The notes under the pieces are model-generated. The model was given only the letters and a program-made list of their open reading frames with translations, was not told the DNA's origin and searched no databases. The position numbers and the translations under genes were made by a program. A stretch of DNA of 64,000 nucleotides from Halopolyspora algeriensis (lineage in GTDB: Bacteria; Actinomycetota; Actinomycetes; Mycobacteriales; Pseudonocardiaceae): assembly GCF_003337235.1 (NCBI RefSeq), contig NZ_QPJC01000003.1:99724-163723 (forward strand), read 5' to 3'. The stretch's first letter is position 1, and each line of letters starts with the position of its first letter. This document shows, in pieces, positions 7,341-16,620 of the stretch.

Positions 7341-8686
7341 CACCGCGCGGCCAGTGCGTTCTGGAAACCGCGGGCCGCGTTGCCGACCGCGTCCTTGACG
7401 GCGTTCTCGCCCTTTTCGATGTAGGGCTGAGCTTCCCACTTGGCGACCATGATGGCGCTCTTCTCGGCCGTAAGCACACCCGTTCCGGTGGCTACCGCCG
7501 CGCCGCTCTGCGCAGTGTGCGCCATCTTCTCCACGCCCAGCAGAGAACTTCCGCCGGTCTTCCAGGAGTTCACGGCGACGCCCTCCCCACCGAACGCGTT
7601 GATCGCCTTGTTCACCATGTTCGCCCGAGACCCAACAGCCTGCGCACCAGCACGGTTGATCGTCTTACTGGCCGCCTGTGCCCCGGCCGCAGCCTTGCCG
7701 CTATCGGCGAACTTGGCGGCCGTCTTCCCCGATTTGACCGCCTTCGGCAGGATCTTGGTTGCAGCGAGACCGCCTTTCGCCGCGCCCCCACCAGGGATCA
7801 TGCCAACCGCATCGAACGCCATCTTCGACCAGGACACGTCGGCGCCGGCGGCTTTCGCCAACGCGTGCGTGCCCATCGCGGCGGCACTCACGCCAACAGC
7901 CGCACACGCGGTGACGGCGTTGACCCCGGGGATCCAACTCGTGGCTGCGGCAACGACGCTGAGCACCGTGCCGACGGTGCTGAGAACGTCACCGACCTTG
8001 GCGATGATGTCGGCGTGGTCCTGGATCCACTGCCATGCCTGCCCTGCGGCGTCGCTGATGCTCTGGCCGAGCTGCTCGAGCGCGTCACCGAGACGTTCCA
8101 GCAGTCCGGGCTTCTTCGGCGCCTCGTCGGCGGCCCGCCGCAGCGCGAGCTCTACGTCTTTGGCCAGGTCGTCGTGCTGCTGCAACAGGCGTTGGGCCTG
8201 CCTGCGAATCGCTTCCAGGTCACCGTGGGCATCGTTGAGCGCAGCCTGGGCTGCATCCAATTTGCGCTGTGCCTCCTGCAAGGACGCCTGGTCGGGGAAG
8301 TACTGATTGGCCAGGCCCAAGGCCGGGTTCGACTCCGCCTCGCGGACCCGTTGCTGCGCGGCAGCAGCATCGGCCTCGTAGTGACGTGCCTTCTGCTGCA
8401 TGGAGCTCAAATCACCGGACCATTGGGTCAGAGTCCGCGCGGCACCACCGAGCGAGCGGTGCGCCTGGTCCAAGTACTTCGGCAGTTCATCCACGGTACC
8501 CAGAAACGCTTCGGCGGCTTTGCCCTCCCACAGCCCGTCCTGGCGGCCAATTTTGGCCAGGGCCTCGTGTGCGTTGCCCATCTTGGTCGCAACCTGCTGA
8601 AGATCGGTGGCCACCGATTCGACCGTGGTCACCGTGCCGGGAGCGGGATCGAAACCCAACGCCGGGTACTCGGAGGTTCCTGTCAT
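7340..8686 (-). CDS. WXG-domain type VII secretion substrate (448 residues)
   Basis: The N-terminal region (FDPAPGTVTTVESVATDL... then LWEGKAAEAFLG) carries the WxG turn of type VII substrates near residue 53. Long coiled coils follow at about residues 85-195, then hydrophobic Gly/Ala-rich segments (about 225-295) and an Ala-rich tail. The layout matches putative T7SS-secreted proteins of actinomycetes, in which an LXG-like helical domain leads a C-terminal effector. No toxin fold is recognised in the tail. The gene lies 97 bp after the EspC-like gene and is coupled to the next. The 11692-12999 product is its paralog. Confidence 0.75.
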   Translation of the reverse strand: MTGTSEYPALGFDPAPGTVTTVESVATDLQQVATKMGNAHEALAKIGRQDGLWEGKAAEAFLGTVDELPKYLDQAHRSLGGAARTLTQWSGDLSSMQQKARHYEADAAAAQQRVREAESNPALGLANQYFPDQASLQEAQRKLDAAQAALNDAHGDLEAIRRQAQRLLQQHDDLAKDVELALRRAADEAPKKPGLLERLGDALEQLGQSISDAAGQAWQWIQDHADIIAKVGDVLSTVGTVLSVVAAATSWIPGVNAVTACAAVGVSAAAMGTHALAKAAGADVSWSKMAFDAVGMIPGGGAAKGGLAATKILPKAVKSGKTAAKFADSGKAAAGAQAASKTINRAGAQAVGSRANMVNKAINAFGGEGVAVNSWKTGGSSLLGVEKMAHTAQSGAAVATGTGVLTAEKSAIMVAKWEAQPYIEKGENAVKDAVGNAARGFQNALAAR

Positions 8687-8783
8687 CCTCGTTGTCCTTG
8701 CCTGATCTCGAATGCCGATGGTCCTCGTAGGACACGGACCGCGCGTGCTTCCCTGAAGCAGTTTGCCGGGATGCTGCGTGTCT

Positions 8784-9164
8784 CTACGCCCCCGTCAGAC
8801 GTTGCTCGATCCGGGATGGCTGTCCCTCCGAGATGCGTCCGCCGCCTCCATCCGAGGACGGATGTTGGCCCTCGGCCGCAGAAGCGATCAAAGCAGAGGC
8901 CTCGTTCTCGAGCCTGGCGTAGGTGGCCCGGGCGGCATCCAGAACATCACTGGTCACCTTGGCCCCCTTGGAAATCTTGCTGATTCCGTGCGACCAGCTT
9001 TCCCGGAACTCCTCGCTGGCGTCGTCGATACCGGGGGTTCCCAGGTCACGGCCTCTGGCGTTGCTCAACGCTCTGTTCGCGGCGGTGATGTCGTCGGCCG
9101 CATGATCCAGATCGTTGACCAACTGTGTCAGCTTGTCCATGCTGACGCGATAGCCACCGCTCAT
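8784..9164 (-). CDS. EspC/WXG100-like type VII partner protein
   Basis: A 126-residue helical-hairpin protein without a signal peptide, with a central ESWSHG turn. It resembles EspC-like or WXG100 proteins that are co-secreted or act as partners in ESX/type VII export. The ATG at 9164 follows GGGAGGG; the upstream extension of the frame lacks coding character. It is first in a four-gene minus-strand cassette. Its counterpart in cassette 2 is the 11330-11695 gene. No EccC/EccD machinery lies in the window, so export must rely on a system elsewhere. Confidence 0.7.
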   Translation of the reverse strand: MSGGYRVSMDKLTQLVNDLDHAADDITAANRALSNARGRDLGTPGIDDASEEFRESWSHGISKISKGAKVTSDVLDAARATYARLENEASALIASAAEGQHPSSDGGGGRISEGQPSRIEQRLTGA

Positions 9165-10083
9165 GAACCCTCCCCCGTCGGGCGATCGCTGCTTGATCAC
9201 AGTAGCAAGCGCCAAGCTCGTGCGGTGGCGAACGACAACAGAGGCCAGTGAGCCGACGCCAAAGCCTCCGACAAAATGGGGAAACCTCACAGCGCCGACC
9301 AGTCCACGGGCATCCACGCCAGCACCCCTGCAGCCAGCAGCAGTGCCGAGGCAGTCATGCCCCACGCCGAGCCAGCAAGTCGCCCCAGCCGCCGTGTACC
9401 TCGCCGCAGTGCTGATTGATCACCGAGCACGGGGGTATTGTGCCCGACTGGACCCGCATCGTGGGCGGCTTTTGTCGAACCGCTGTTGCAGCCCCAAAAG
9501 CCTCCGATGCAGCGAGCCGACCGTGACCCACTCCGTGACCCGAAACAGGGTCAACACGGGTGGATACAGCTACCCCGCGAGAGACACGATGTGGCCGTCG
9601 TCGCTGGTCGTGGGCACTGTTGCTGCTGGTCAGGCGCCTTCTAATCTCTAGGTCGCAGGTTCGAATCCTGCCGGGGGCGCATCATCCCAGGGTGCAGCAG
9701 TGGGGAGCGATCTCGAGCAAGATCAACCCCCGCTTTACCCCCATGATTGGCCTCAGGTCAGTGGTTCCATGCCCACCAAGGGCCCGAGCCGCCGAGACGC
9801 CCACGGTCCTGTGGCTCATGTACGCGTCCCGAGCGTGCTTACCTCTCATGTCCGAGATGCTCGGCGACCTCGTCTTCCGCTGTCGCGCAACAGGCCTCTC
9901 CGCCTGTCCCACCCCACCACTCCTCGGCGGCGCCACACTCCGCCGACGACACACCTGCACCGAGACCAATCGCTTACACCGCTTGGGATCAAGCCGCATT
10001 TGTCGAACGCCTGCCAATTCAGAGGGCCACCATCGTGATCAACATATCTCGTGAGCGGGGATCGACTTGCGATCACTATGTGT
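9165..10083. other. Gene-poor boundary region
   Basis: More than 900 bases between the divergent type VII cassette 1 and the toxin-antitoxin pair. No frame on either strand has convincing coding character. The one identifiable object is the 3' tRNA-Arg fragment at 9638-9681. The region probably contains the junction between element and chromosome. Confidence 0.5.
9638..9681 (+). other. 3' half of tRNA-Arg(TCT): candidate attachment site
   Basis: From 9638 the sequence reads as a tRNA from the anticodon loop onward. The loop is CTTCTAA with anticodon TCT at 9640-9642, followed by a 5-base variable loop, a T-arm of GCAGG/CCTGC around TTCGAAT (9655-9671), acceptor strand CGGGGGC (9672-9678) and discriminator G. 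The 5' half is absent upstream. Partial tRNA 3' ends of this kind are the usual att scar of tRNA-integrating elements; the intact gene would be at the other end of the element. Confidence 0.7.
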
Positions 10084-10106
10084 ATCGTAAGACAATGACT
10101 TACGAT
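10084..10106 (+). promoter_or_regulatory. Palindromic operator over the toxin start codon
   Basis: ATCGTAAG (10084-10091) and CTTACGAT (10099-10106) form a perfect 8-bp inverted repeat with a 7-bp spacer that contains the ATG at 10095. Toxin-antitoxin operons are usually repressed by their own ribbon-helix-helix antitoxin at such a site. Binding here would block transcription of both genes. Confidence 0.6.
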
Positions 10107-10430
10107 GGTGGTGTGGAGCTGTGGTGGGCTGAGGAAGATGCCGACTACATCCGCAACCGGCCCACTCGCTATCGGGACGCGCTGGACCTTGAGCCGGAGT
10201 GGACCCGGGAGATGATGGTCGATGAGCACCTGGTGGAACTGTCGCCGTACCCGGCATCGCGGGTTCGTGCGTCCGGGTTCATCGGCCACTCTCCAACGGC
10301 AGGTCGAGTGCTGGTGGTGATCGCCTATCGCGATCTGGACGGCGAGCTACACGGCATGAACGCGTGGCCCGCCAGCGGGCGCGATCTAGTCACGTACCGG
10401 AGGGCGGTGCCTGATGACGAAGCGACTTGA
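10095..10430 (+). CDS. BrnT-like toxin
   Basis: A 111-residue protein with the compact BrnT/RelE-like pattern: a helical start (WWAEEDADYIRNRPTRY), DALDLEPEWTREMMVDEHL, then ASGFIGHSPTAGRVLVVIAY and LHGMNAWPASGRDLVTYRR. BrnT toxins are ribonucleases that stop translation and are neutralised by BrnA. The ATG lies inside an inverted repeat, and the earlier in-frame sequence is not coding. The downstream antitoxin starts 17 bases before this gene ends. The family call rests on pattern memory; catalytic residues were not verified. Confidence 0.65.
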   Translation: MTYDGGVELWWAEEDADYIRNRPTRYRDALDLEPEWTREMMVDEHLVELSPYPASRVRASGFIGHSPTAGRVLVVIAYRDLDGELHGMNAWPASGRDLVTYRRAVPDDEAT

Positions 10431-10680
10431 CGAGGCGACCGAACGCGCTGCTCGGGCGGATGCCCGCGCACTGGAAGCCGAAGCCGAAGCCACCGGGCCG
10501 TATCCCCCGGATACACGTGTCACCCGGCCGAACCGGCCCAGCCGGATGTTCAACCTCCGACTGACCGAGGAACAGTTCACCGAGTTGCAGGAGTTGGCAC
10601 GCGAGCACCACTTGCCCATGTCGACCATGGCACGCTCGTGGCTGCTTGAGCGCCTCGACCAAGAACGACGTGCAAGCTAG
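10414..10680 (+). CDS. Ribbon-helix-helix antitoxin (BrnA-like)
   Basis: An 88-residue protein with an acidic, Ala-rich N-terminal helix and a C-terminal MetJ/Arc-type fold: MFNLRLTEEQFTELQELA gives the strand and first helix, HHLPMSTMARSWLLERL the second. In this toxin-first order the antitoxin binds both toxin and operator. It overlaps the toxin gene by 17 bases, so the two are co-translated. The palindrome at 10084-10106 is its likely target. Confidence 0.7.
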   Translation: MTKRLDEATERAARADARALEAEAEATGPYPPDTRVTRPNRPSRMFNLRLTEEQFTELQELAREHHLPMSTMARSWLLERLDQERRAS

Positions 10681-10710
10681 CGATGCGCTCTCGCTGCCGC
10701 CGCAACGTAG

Positions 10711-11199
<489 letters not shown>

Positions 11200-11329
11200 T
11201 GAGGCGGATACCTCGGGCTGCGAACGCAGCATCCGCGTGATTCTCCCGAATCGGGTACCAGCCGTGATCATGGCTGCTACCGTGCTCGCTCGGGCGGTTG
11301 GTCGGTTTTTTCGAGCTGCGGGAGGGGAC

Positions 11330-11695
11330 TTGTCCGACTTCACAGTCGACATCGGCGGACTGGAGGCGATGGAGAAAAACCTCGATCGCGCCAAGGACAA
11401 CCTCGGCAGCGCACTCAAGGCCATGGAGGACATCGGACCCGATTCGATCGGACCGGACTCCCTCGACGAGGCGTGCGCGCAGTTCCGTGAGGACTGGCAG
11501 CGGGGTATCGGTGAGATCGGCGAGTGCGTCGACAAGATCACCACCGGCCTCGGTCAGGCCAAGAACCAGTACCAGCAGCTGGAAAGCGCGCTGCAGGACG
11601 GGTTCGCGAAGATGCACGAGGCTGTGGAGTCCGGCCGGGCAGGAATGGCCGAACCTCCCGTGGCAAAGCCGGCACCCGCCGGAGGTGTCCAGTGA
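11330..11695 (+). CDS. EspC/WXG100-like type VII partner protein (cassette 2)
   Basis: A 121-residue helical-hairpin protein: DFTVDIGGLEAMEKNLDRA, a turn around FREDWQRGIGEIG, then a second helix and a Pro/Ala tail. It parallels the 8784-9164 product. The TTG at 11330 is chosen because GGGAGGGG sits directly upstream; an ATG at 11237 would add a basic, coding-poor extension. Its stop overlaps the GTG of the next gene. It is expected to be exported with, or to escort, the downstream WXG substrate. Confidence 0.7.
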   Translation: MSDFTVDIGGLEAMEKNLDRAKDNLGSALKAMEDIGPDSIGPDSLDEACAQFREDWQRGIGEIGECVDKITTGLGQAKNQYQQLESALQDGFAKMHEAVESGRAGMAEPPVAKPAPAGGVQ

Positions 11696-12999
11696 GCAAG
11701 CCCCAGGACTGGCACGCACTGGGCTTCAACCCCGCTCGGGGCAATCCGCAAACCGTGGGCGCGCTCGCACGCCAGATGACCGACACCGGCAACTGGCTCG
11801 CGGAATCCTACGAGGTGCTCGACAGCGTCCGGAAGCAGCAGGATGTCTGGACCGGCGAGGCCTCCAAAGCCTTCGCGGAAAAACTGGGGGAACTGCCGGG
11901 GCTGCTCGACGACGCGCATCAGTCACTGACCGCTGCGGGCAAGGCTCTCGGCGGCTGGCAGGACACACTGACCGAACACCAGCGCAAAGCCGTCGATCTC
12001 GAAAACCGGGCACGGGAGGCCATCGCCGCCGCCGAGCGCGCCGATGCCGCGGCGCAGCAGGCCAGGCAGAAGGCCGACACCTCGATCGCCTACGACGCCG
12101 ACGACCCGGAGGCCGCGCAAGCGGCCCGCCGCCAGGTGCAGGCCAACGCCGACGCGGCCGCCCAAGCCAACCGGAACGCCGAAGAGGCCTGGGCGCATGT
12201 CGACGACATCCGACGCAAGGCACACGACCTGCAAGACCGGTGGGAGGACGATGCCCGGTCGGTCGCCGACAAACTCCGTGACGCGACCGCCGTCGCACCG
12301 GGTTTCTGGGACGCCATCGGCGACGCGTTCGCCGACCTCGGAAACTACGTTGCCGATCACCTCGGCGAGATCGGCGACTTCGCGGGTATCGCCGCCGCGG
12401 TCGCGGGGACCCTGGCGCTTATTCCCGGAGTCAACGTCGCCGTGGGGGCAGTCGCCCTTATCGCGGGCGGGATTGCTCTGGCGGCCCACGGCGGCGAGAT
12501 GGCCGTCGAGGGCAAGTGGGACGAACCGACCGCCTGGGTCGGTCTCGGCACCGACGCGCTGGGCATGCTCCCGGTTGTGGGCCCGGCCGCCAAGGGAGGG
12601 GCTGCGGCCACGGATGCGCTGCACATGGCCGACGGCCTGACCACCGCCGTGGGTTCCGGAGCGAAAATATTCGGCGACGAGATGTCGACGGCGTTGACCA
12701 GGATGAAGGAACCTGCCGAATTTTCCAAATACGTCGGCGACAAAGTTGTCAATGCAGTAGGTGGCAATGTCGATACCATCGCGAGAGCCGGCCAAGGAGC
12801 CTTCAATGTAATCACTCAAGGACCGGTCGTTGCCGACCATGTCGTGGGCAACGACACCACGGGCACACTCAAGGACGGGACCGGATATGCCTCGCTGGCC
12901 GGAGCCGGAGCACAGAGCTACGGCGAGTGGAAGAATACAGGATCCGCATTCGGCGACCTGGGCGGTTCCATCGCGGACTTCACGAAGGCACTGAAGTAG
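11692..12999 (+). CDS. WXG-domain type VII secretion substrate (435 residues)
   Basis: Paralog of the 7340-8686 product. The N-terminus shares LGFNPARGNPQTVGALARQM with LGFDPAPGTVTTVESVATDL, then VWTGEASKAFAEKL carries the WxG motif near residue 45. Long Ala/Glu/Arg coiled coils run to about residue 200, followed by hydrophobic Ala/Gly segments (about 220-265) and a C-terminal region distinct from cassette 1. The divergent tail fits a polymorphic effector whose delivery domain is kept. GTG 11692 overlaps the preceding stop. Confidence 0.75.
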   Translation: MSKPQDWHALGFNPARGNPQTVGALARQMTDTGNWLAESYEVLDSVRKQQDVWTGEASKAFAEKLGELPGLLDDAHQSLTAAGKALGGWQDTLTEHQRKAVDLENRAREAIAAAERADAAAQQARQKADTSIAYDADDPEAAQAARRQVQANADAAAQANRNAEEAWAHVDDIRRKAHDLQDRWEDDARSVADKLRDATAVAPGFWDAIGDAFADLGNYVADHLGEIGDFAGIAAAVAGTLALIPGVNVAVGAVALIAGGIALAAHGGEMAVEGKWDEPTAWVGLGTDALGMLPVVGPAAKGGAAATDALHMADGLTTAVGSGAKIFGDEMSTALTRMKEPAEFSKYVGDKVVNAVGGNVDTIARAGQGAFNVITQGPVVADHVVGNDTTGTLKDGTGYASLAGAGAQSYGEWKNTGSAFGDLGGSIADFTKALK

Positions 13000-13011
13000 G
13001 AGAGGCCGTCG

Positions 13012-13683
13012 ATGAGTTCCACGGAAGCGACGGACACGTCCAGCGGCTTCCCGCTCACTTTTTCACTGCAGCCGGGATTCGAGCCTATTGACTTCACCGA
13101 GACCCCGCAACAGCGAGCCGAGAAGCTGCTGGACTCGTTGCAAAACACCCTGCCGGGGCAAAGCGGGGAGCAGTACTTACGCGTCATCCTGGCCTACGAA
13201 TACTCGATACAACGGATGCTCGAAGAGGGAGCTCTCTACGCGGCCAACTTCGTCGGTCGCTCGGCACGGGATCCCTCAGCGGCCACCACGGCTCAGCTCA
13301 CCGTGCTCACACGGGATACGGCGCTGAAGGCTTCCCAACCTCTCACTGTCCTGGCCCGCCAGCTCCGCGAGGAGCGATCAGGGCGTGAAGTGGACTTCGT
13401 CGACCTGTCCGTCGGTCGTTGCCTCGCGGTGGTCCAGGAGGACCTGATCATCCCCGAGGTCAACCTCACCGACAACCCACCGCAGAACCCTCGCCGTACC
13501 CGTCAGTTCCAGGTCGTCATGCCCTTGGCCAGTCGCGGTCAACTCGTTTTCTTCACCCTGGCGACCGAGTGCCTGCGAGACTGGGACGAGTACGTCGCCA
13601 TGATGGCCGAGATCTGCAAGACCATCACCTGGAACGAACCACAGCAGAGCTCGATCGCCTCCAGGCTGGAAGGACGACTGTGA
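13012..13683 (+). CDS. Type VII cassette accessory protein (223 residues)
   Basis: A soluble protein homologous to the 6696-7340 product: GFPLTFSLQPGFEPI at the N-terminus, RCLAVVQED in the middle, and RQFQVVMPLASRGQLVFF before a DWDEYVAMMAEICKTITW helix. It follows the WXG substrate by 12 bases, after AGGAGAGG, in the same relative place as its homolog. That fixed position argues for a role tied to the substrate, such as chaperone or immunity. It is shorter than EspG chaperones (about 260-280 residues), so that identity is not claimed. Confidence 0.65.
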   Translation: MSSTEATDTSSGFPLTFSLQPGFEPIDFTETPQQRAEKLLDSLQNTLPGQSGEQYLRVILAYEYSIQRMLEEGALYAANFVGRSARDPSAATTAQLTVLTRDTALKASQPLTVLARQLREERSGREVDFVDLSVGRCLAVVQEDLIIPEVNLTDNPPQNPRRTRQFQVVMPLASRGQLVFFTLATECLRDWDEYVAMMAEICKTITWNEPQQSSIASRLEGRL

Positions 13684-13711
13684 CAATATCGAGCAGCACG
13701 AAGGAACAAGA

Positions 13712-14965
13712 ATGATCTTCTACTACATCTTTCTGGTTGTGTTCGGAATATTTGCTGCCGTATTCCTTATCGGTGGCACACTTGCAATAATCCAGCATCG
13801 ACGCCAACCGCTGCAGCAGCGTCTGGAGCAGGCTCGAAAGGAATTGCTGAACAAGGAATCGACGACAGGCGCATCGGAACTCAATGCCGACATGCACCCG
13901 AAGATCTCCAACGAGATACTGCGAGACGTGGCAGAGGCAGAGGGATTCCGCTTCACCGACGAATCAAATCGTTTCCTCAGCTTCCAACGAGTATTTTCCC
14001 ATCCCGATGAGACACGAACATCGCCAAATTCCGCCAGTGCAGTCGGAGGCGACTTCGGTGAAAAACGACAACGGGAAAGCCTGCGTCAGACGCTGAGTAC
14101 AGCCGACGATGCTGCCGAGTTGACTCTTCGCCGTGATCAACTGGGGGCGCTGCCGAAGGCGGAAATCCTGCGCACGGCGTCCGAGCACGGTTGGGTATAT
14201 CAGACCGAAGAGGTCTCGGGCAACGAGTGGCGGCTGCTCTTCCAGCGGGAGAACCGCACAGCCGCGAGTTCGCCGAGCGCACCCGAAACCGCCGAGACAC
14301 CCGAGCTGGTCCGCTCGGAGGAACAGGAGTTCCTGGCCCGGCTCGATGGTGTGGCCCCGGGCATCTCCGGTGTGGCCAAAGTAGAGCTCGGTGATGTCTC
14401 CCACCGGCTTTCCATGGCCCGGTATCGCGAGCTCGCCGCCGGCCGGGGGTGGGAAGTGGAAGGCACCGAGCGCTCCGGAAGGAATCTCTTCCTGCAGGTC
14501 AAACGCATCGGGACCGTGACGACGAATCGACGCCTCGACCTCGGATTCCTCAGCGGCCCCAGCCTCACCGAGCTGCGCGACAGTGCGGCCGCCCGGGAGG
14601 AAGCCGAGCGAGTACTCCGGGAAACCGGGGTGGATGTCCTGTCCGAGAAGGTCCTCGACGACGCCCGCCGTCGCCATCTCGCGCTGCGCCGCACGGTCAC
14701 GCGGTTGACGTGGCTGAGTGCGCTGCCCGGCACGTTCGCGCTGTCCGGCCTGCTGTTCTGCCTCGTGCTGCTGGGGGACGGCAGCACGCATGCGGCCGGC
14801 GTCCTCGCGATCGTGTCGCTGGTGGCGGCCGTGATCTGCGCCGCTCTGATCCCTCTGGGCATGAGAGCCGAGAGGGCCAGGAAGGCGGCCGTGGCCGACT
14901 ACACGACCGCCTACGAACGCGTCGTCGCCGCCGCGCTGACGACGCAGGACCCATCGGTGAGCTGA
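13712..14965 (+). CDS. Membrane protein of type VII cassette 2
   Basis: A 417-residue protein with a strong N-terminal membrane helix (residues 3-30), a soluble middle of about 270 residues containing two similar subdomains (KAEILRTASEHGWVYQTEE and MARYRELAAGRGWEVEGTE), and two C-terminal helices around residues 330-385. The repeated LR/YRELAxxxGWxxxxTE pattern suggests a duplicated small domain. It ends cassette 2, where the opposing cassette also ends with a membrane protein. It could protect the producer or dock the substrate; unknown. Confidence 0.65.
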   Translation: MIFYYIFLVVFGIFAAVFLIGGTLAIIQHRRQPLQQRLEQARKELLNKESTTGASELNADMHPKISNEILRDVAEAEGFRFTDESNRFLSFQRVFSHPDETRTSPNSASAVGGDFGEKRQRESLRQTLSTADDAAELTLRRDQLGALPKAEILRTASEHGWVYQTEEVSGNEWRLLFQRENRTAASSPSAPETAETPELVRSEEQEFLARLDGVAPGISGVAKVELGDVSHRLSMARYRELAAGRGWEVEGTERSGRNLFLQVKRIGTVTTNRRLDLGFLSGPSLTELRDSAAAREEAERVLRETGVDVLSEKVLDDARRRHLALRRTVTRLTWLSALPGTFALSGLLFCLVLLGDGSTHAAGVLAIVSLVAAVICAALIPLGMRAERARKAAVADYTTAYERVVAAALTTQDPSVS

Positions 14966-15041
14966 CCGAGCGCGATGGCCGGGATGCCCACGTGGTGCCG
15001 AGCTGCGGTGACGCGCCTCGATACACCGGCACCCTCGTGGA

Positions 15042-16127
15042 TCAGCGCAGGAGCACGGGTGAGGCATCCACCGGAACCCGGCACACCGCATAGGGTGTCC
15101 GGCGCCAATCGTGCCCGCGCCAGTACGCCGCTTGCCGATGGAGCTGGTTGACCGTCATGTACAGATACCCGTCGGTGGCCAGGGACAGCGTGTCGGGAAA
15201 CAGCAGCCGCGGGTCGGTGACCAGAGTGCTGTAGGAACCGTCCGGGTCACGGCGCAGGACGGCGTTGTGCTCGTAGCTGGTGACGTACAGCCGTCCCTCG
15301 GTGTCGCATTCCAGACCGTCGGTGCCGCCGCCCTTGTCACCTTCGTCGACGACGGTGGCTGCTTCGTCGGCAGACCGGTCGATCAGCGCGTCGGTGCCGG
15401 CGCTGTAGAGCTCGCGACCGAGAAACGGGCAGTAGTACAGCCGGGAACCGTCGGCGGAAAGGGCGATGCCGTCCGAACCCAGTGCCGGCGGCGCCACAGG
15501 CCCGTCGGGTGGGCGCTGCAGGAACGGCCGACCCTCGATCATGGGCAGATAGGAGGTGTCGGGCTTGGTGCTGGGGTGATCGTCGAGGCCGCGCCAGGAT
15601 TCTCCGCTGGCCAGGTCGACGACGATGATGCCGTTGCGGGCCTGCATGGCCGAGTCGGTGATGAAGGCGAAACCCTCCTCACCGCGGCGCAAATCGAAGC
15701 GGACGTCGTTGAGGTAGGTGGTCGGCAGCGCGACGTCGGGATCGAACAGGATGGTGCGCTCGATCCGGTCACCGGCCAGATCGACGCAGATCAGCTTGGG
15801 ACCGCCGTAGCTGGTCCGCCCGAATTCCACGCTGCCGGTGTCGAGCAGCCACAGCCGGTCGGCCGGGTCGACCACGACACTTTGCACCGAGATCACATGG
15901 TTCTGCTGATCACTGCTGTCGGGCCGGAACAGTTCGGGATCCGGGTACGGTTCGACCCGGCCGTTGCGGACCTCGGCGACCGTGGCGGGCACCTCATCGC
16001 CCCACAGCGGGAAACACACGAACATGCGGCCGGTGTGCGAGACGGTCACGCCGGTCGGCATGTTCGTCTCGAAGGTCGCGACCCACTCGGGTTCACCGGT
16101 CGACTCCCATGACGCCTGCGCTGCCAT
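15042..16127 (-). CDS. Major royal jelly / yellow-family beta-propeller protein
   Basis: A 361-residue cytosolic protein whose C-terminus has the family-typical YLYMTVNQLHRQAAYWRG. Other markers are NMPTGVTVSHTGRMFVCFP near the N-terminus, YLNDVRFDL and GSDGIALSADGSRLYYCP in the middle, and TDGLECDTEGRLYVTSYEHN. Bacterial members form six-bladed propellers related to SMP-30; their substrates are mostly unknown. No signal peptide. It converges with type VII cassette 2 across 76 bases. Confidence 0.8.
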   Translation of the reverse strand: MAAQASWESTGEPEWVATFETNMPTGVTVSHTGRMFVCFPLWGDEVPATVAEVRNGRVEPYPDPELFRPDSSDQQNHVISVQSVVVDPADRLWLLDTGSVEFGRTSYGGPKLICVDLAGDRIERTILFDPDVALPTTYLNDVRFDLRRGEEGFAFITDSAMQARNGIIVVDLASGESWRGLDDHPSTKPDTSYLPMIEGRPFLQRPPDGPVAPPALGSDGIALSADGSRLYYCPFLGRELYSAGTDALIDRSADEAATVVDEGDKGGGTDGLECDTEGRLYVTSYEHNAVLRRDPDGSYSTLVTDPRLLFPDTLSLATDGYLYMTVNQLHRQAAYWRGHDWRRTPYAVCRVPVDASPVLLR

Positions 16128-16371
16128 CCCGGTCTCCCCTCACGCTCAAGCCAGCGGCGCGGTTCCCGCCTTGTCCGACTGGCCAGTGACTTACCGCCAC
16201 CCGGCCGTCCCAAACTCGCCGCTCGACGCGACGGGCCACCACAGGCGTATCGCGGCAGGGCGACAGCGAAATCCCGCGGCTTGCGCTGCGCCCGTTGCCC
16301 GACGGAGGCACACTGGCCACAAGCGGACCGTCTTCGGCGGTCATGGCATCGGCACACGTGGGGGAGCTGCC

Positions 16372-16518
16372 ATGAGCGTGTTCATTCTGGTCATCGTTGC
16401 GGTGCTGCTGCTGTGGATCTGCTGGACGCGCGAGCGCTACATCGACCCCACCATCCGGTGTCGCGGCAGCGATGAGGGTGAGCCCGCAGGTGATGGCAAG
16501 CACGGCACTCGCCCGTAA
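16372..16518 (+). CDS. Small single-pass membrane peptide
   Basis: A 48-residue frame whose ATG follows GGGGGAGCTGCC. Residues 2-17 (SVFILVIVAVLLLWIC) form one membrane helix, followed by a short charged tail. The opposite strand has a competing open frame with a hydrophobic stretch, so the assignment is uncertain. The gap 16128-16371 holds nothing else I can support. Confidence 0.35.
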   Translation: MSVFILVIVAVLLLWICWTRERYIDPTIRCRGSDEGEPAGDGKHGTRP

Positions 16519-16620
16519 CACAGCGCCCGCTGCCGCGCCGAGGCCGAAGTGGCGGACTCGCCGAGCCGCCGAGTCCGCCACCGCCGAAAACAGGTCCTTC
16601 GCGGCGGATCCGGCCGCTCG

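Larger units (their letters stand above)
1..9681. mobile_element. Right part of a candidate AICE (integrative and conjugative element)
   Basis: Inferred element. What is seen: an FtsK-type translocase, zinc-ribbon microproteins, a GGDEF protein, a truncated SprT-like gene and small regulators in one tight cluster, then a 3' tRNA-Arg fragment at 9638-9681. Known: actinomycete ICEs move double-stranded DNA with one FtsK-like protein and integrate into tRNA 3' ends. The left end, integrase and replication initiator are not in the window, so the extent is provisional. The type VII cassette at 6113-9164 would be cargo if the right end is correct. Confidence 0.45.

Noticed and set aside
9182-9651. 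Possible short secreted or membrane frames beside the tRNA scar
   Set aside because: None has a ribosome site or coherent coding character; likely shadows or relics.
16093-16581. Minus-strand frame with a hydrophobic stretch opposite the small membrane peptide
   Set aside because: No ribosome site, and its second half is antisense-like; the plus-strand peptide has the better start.
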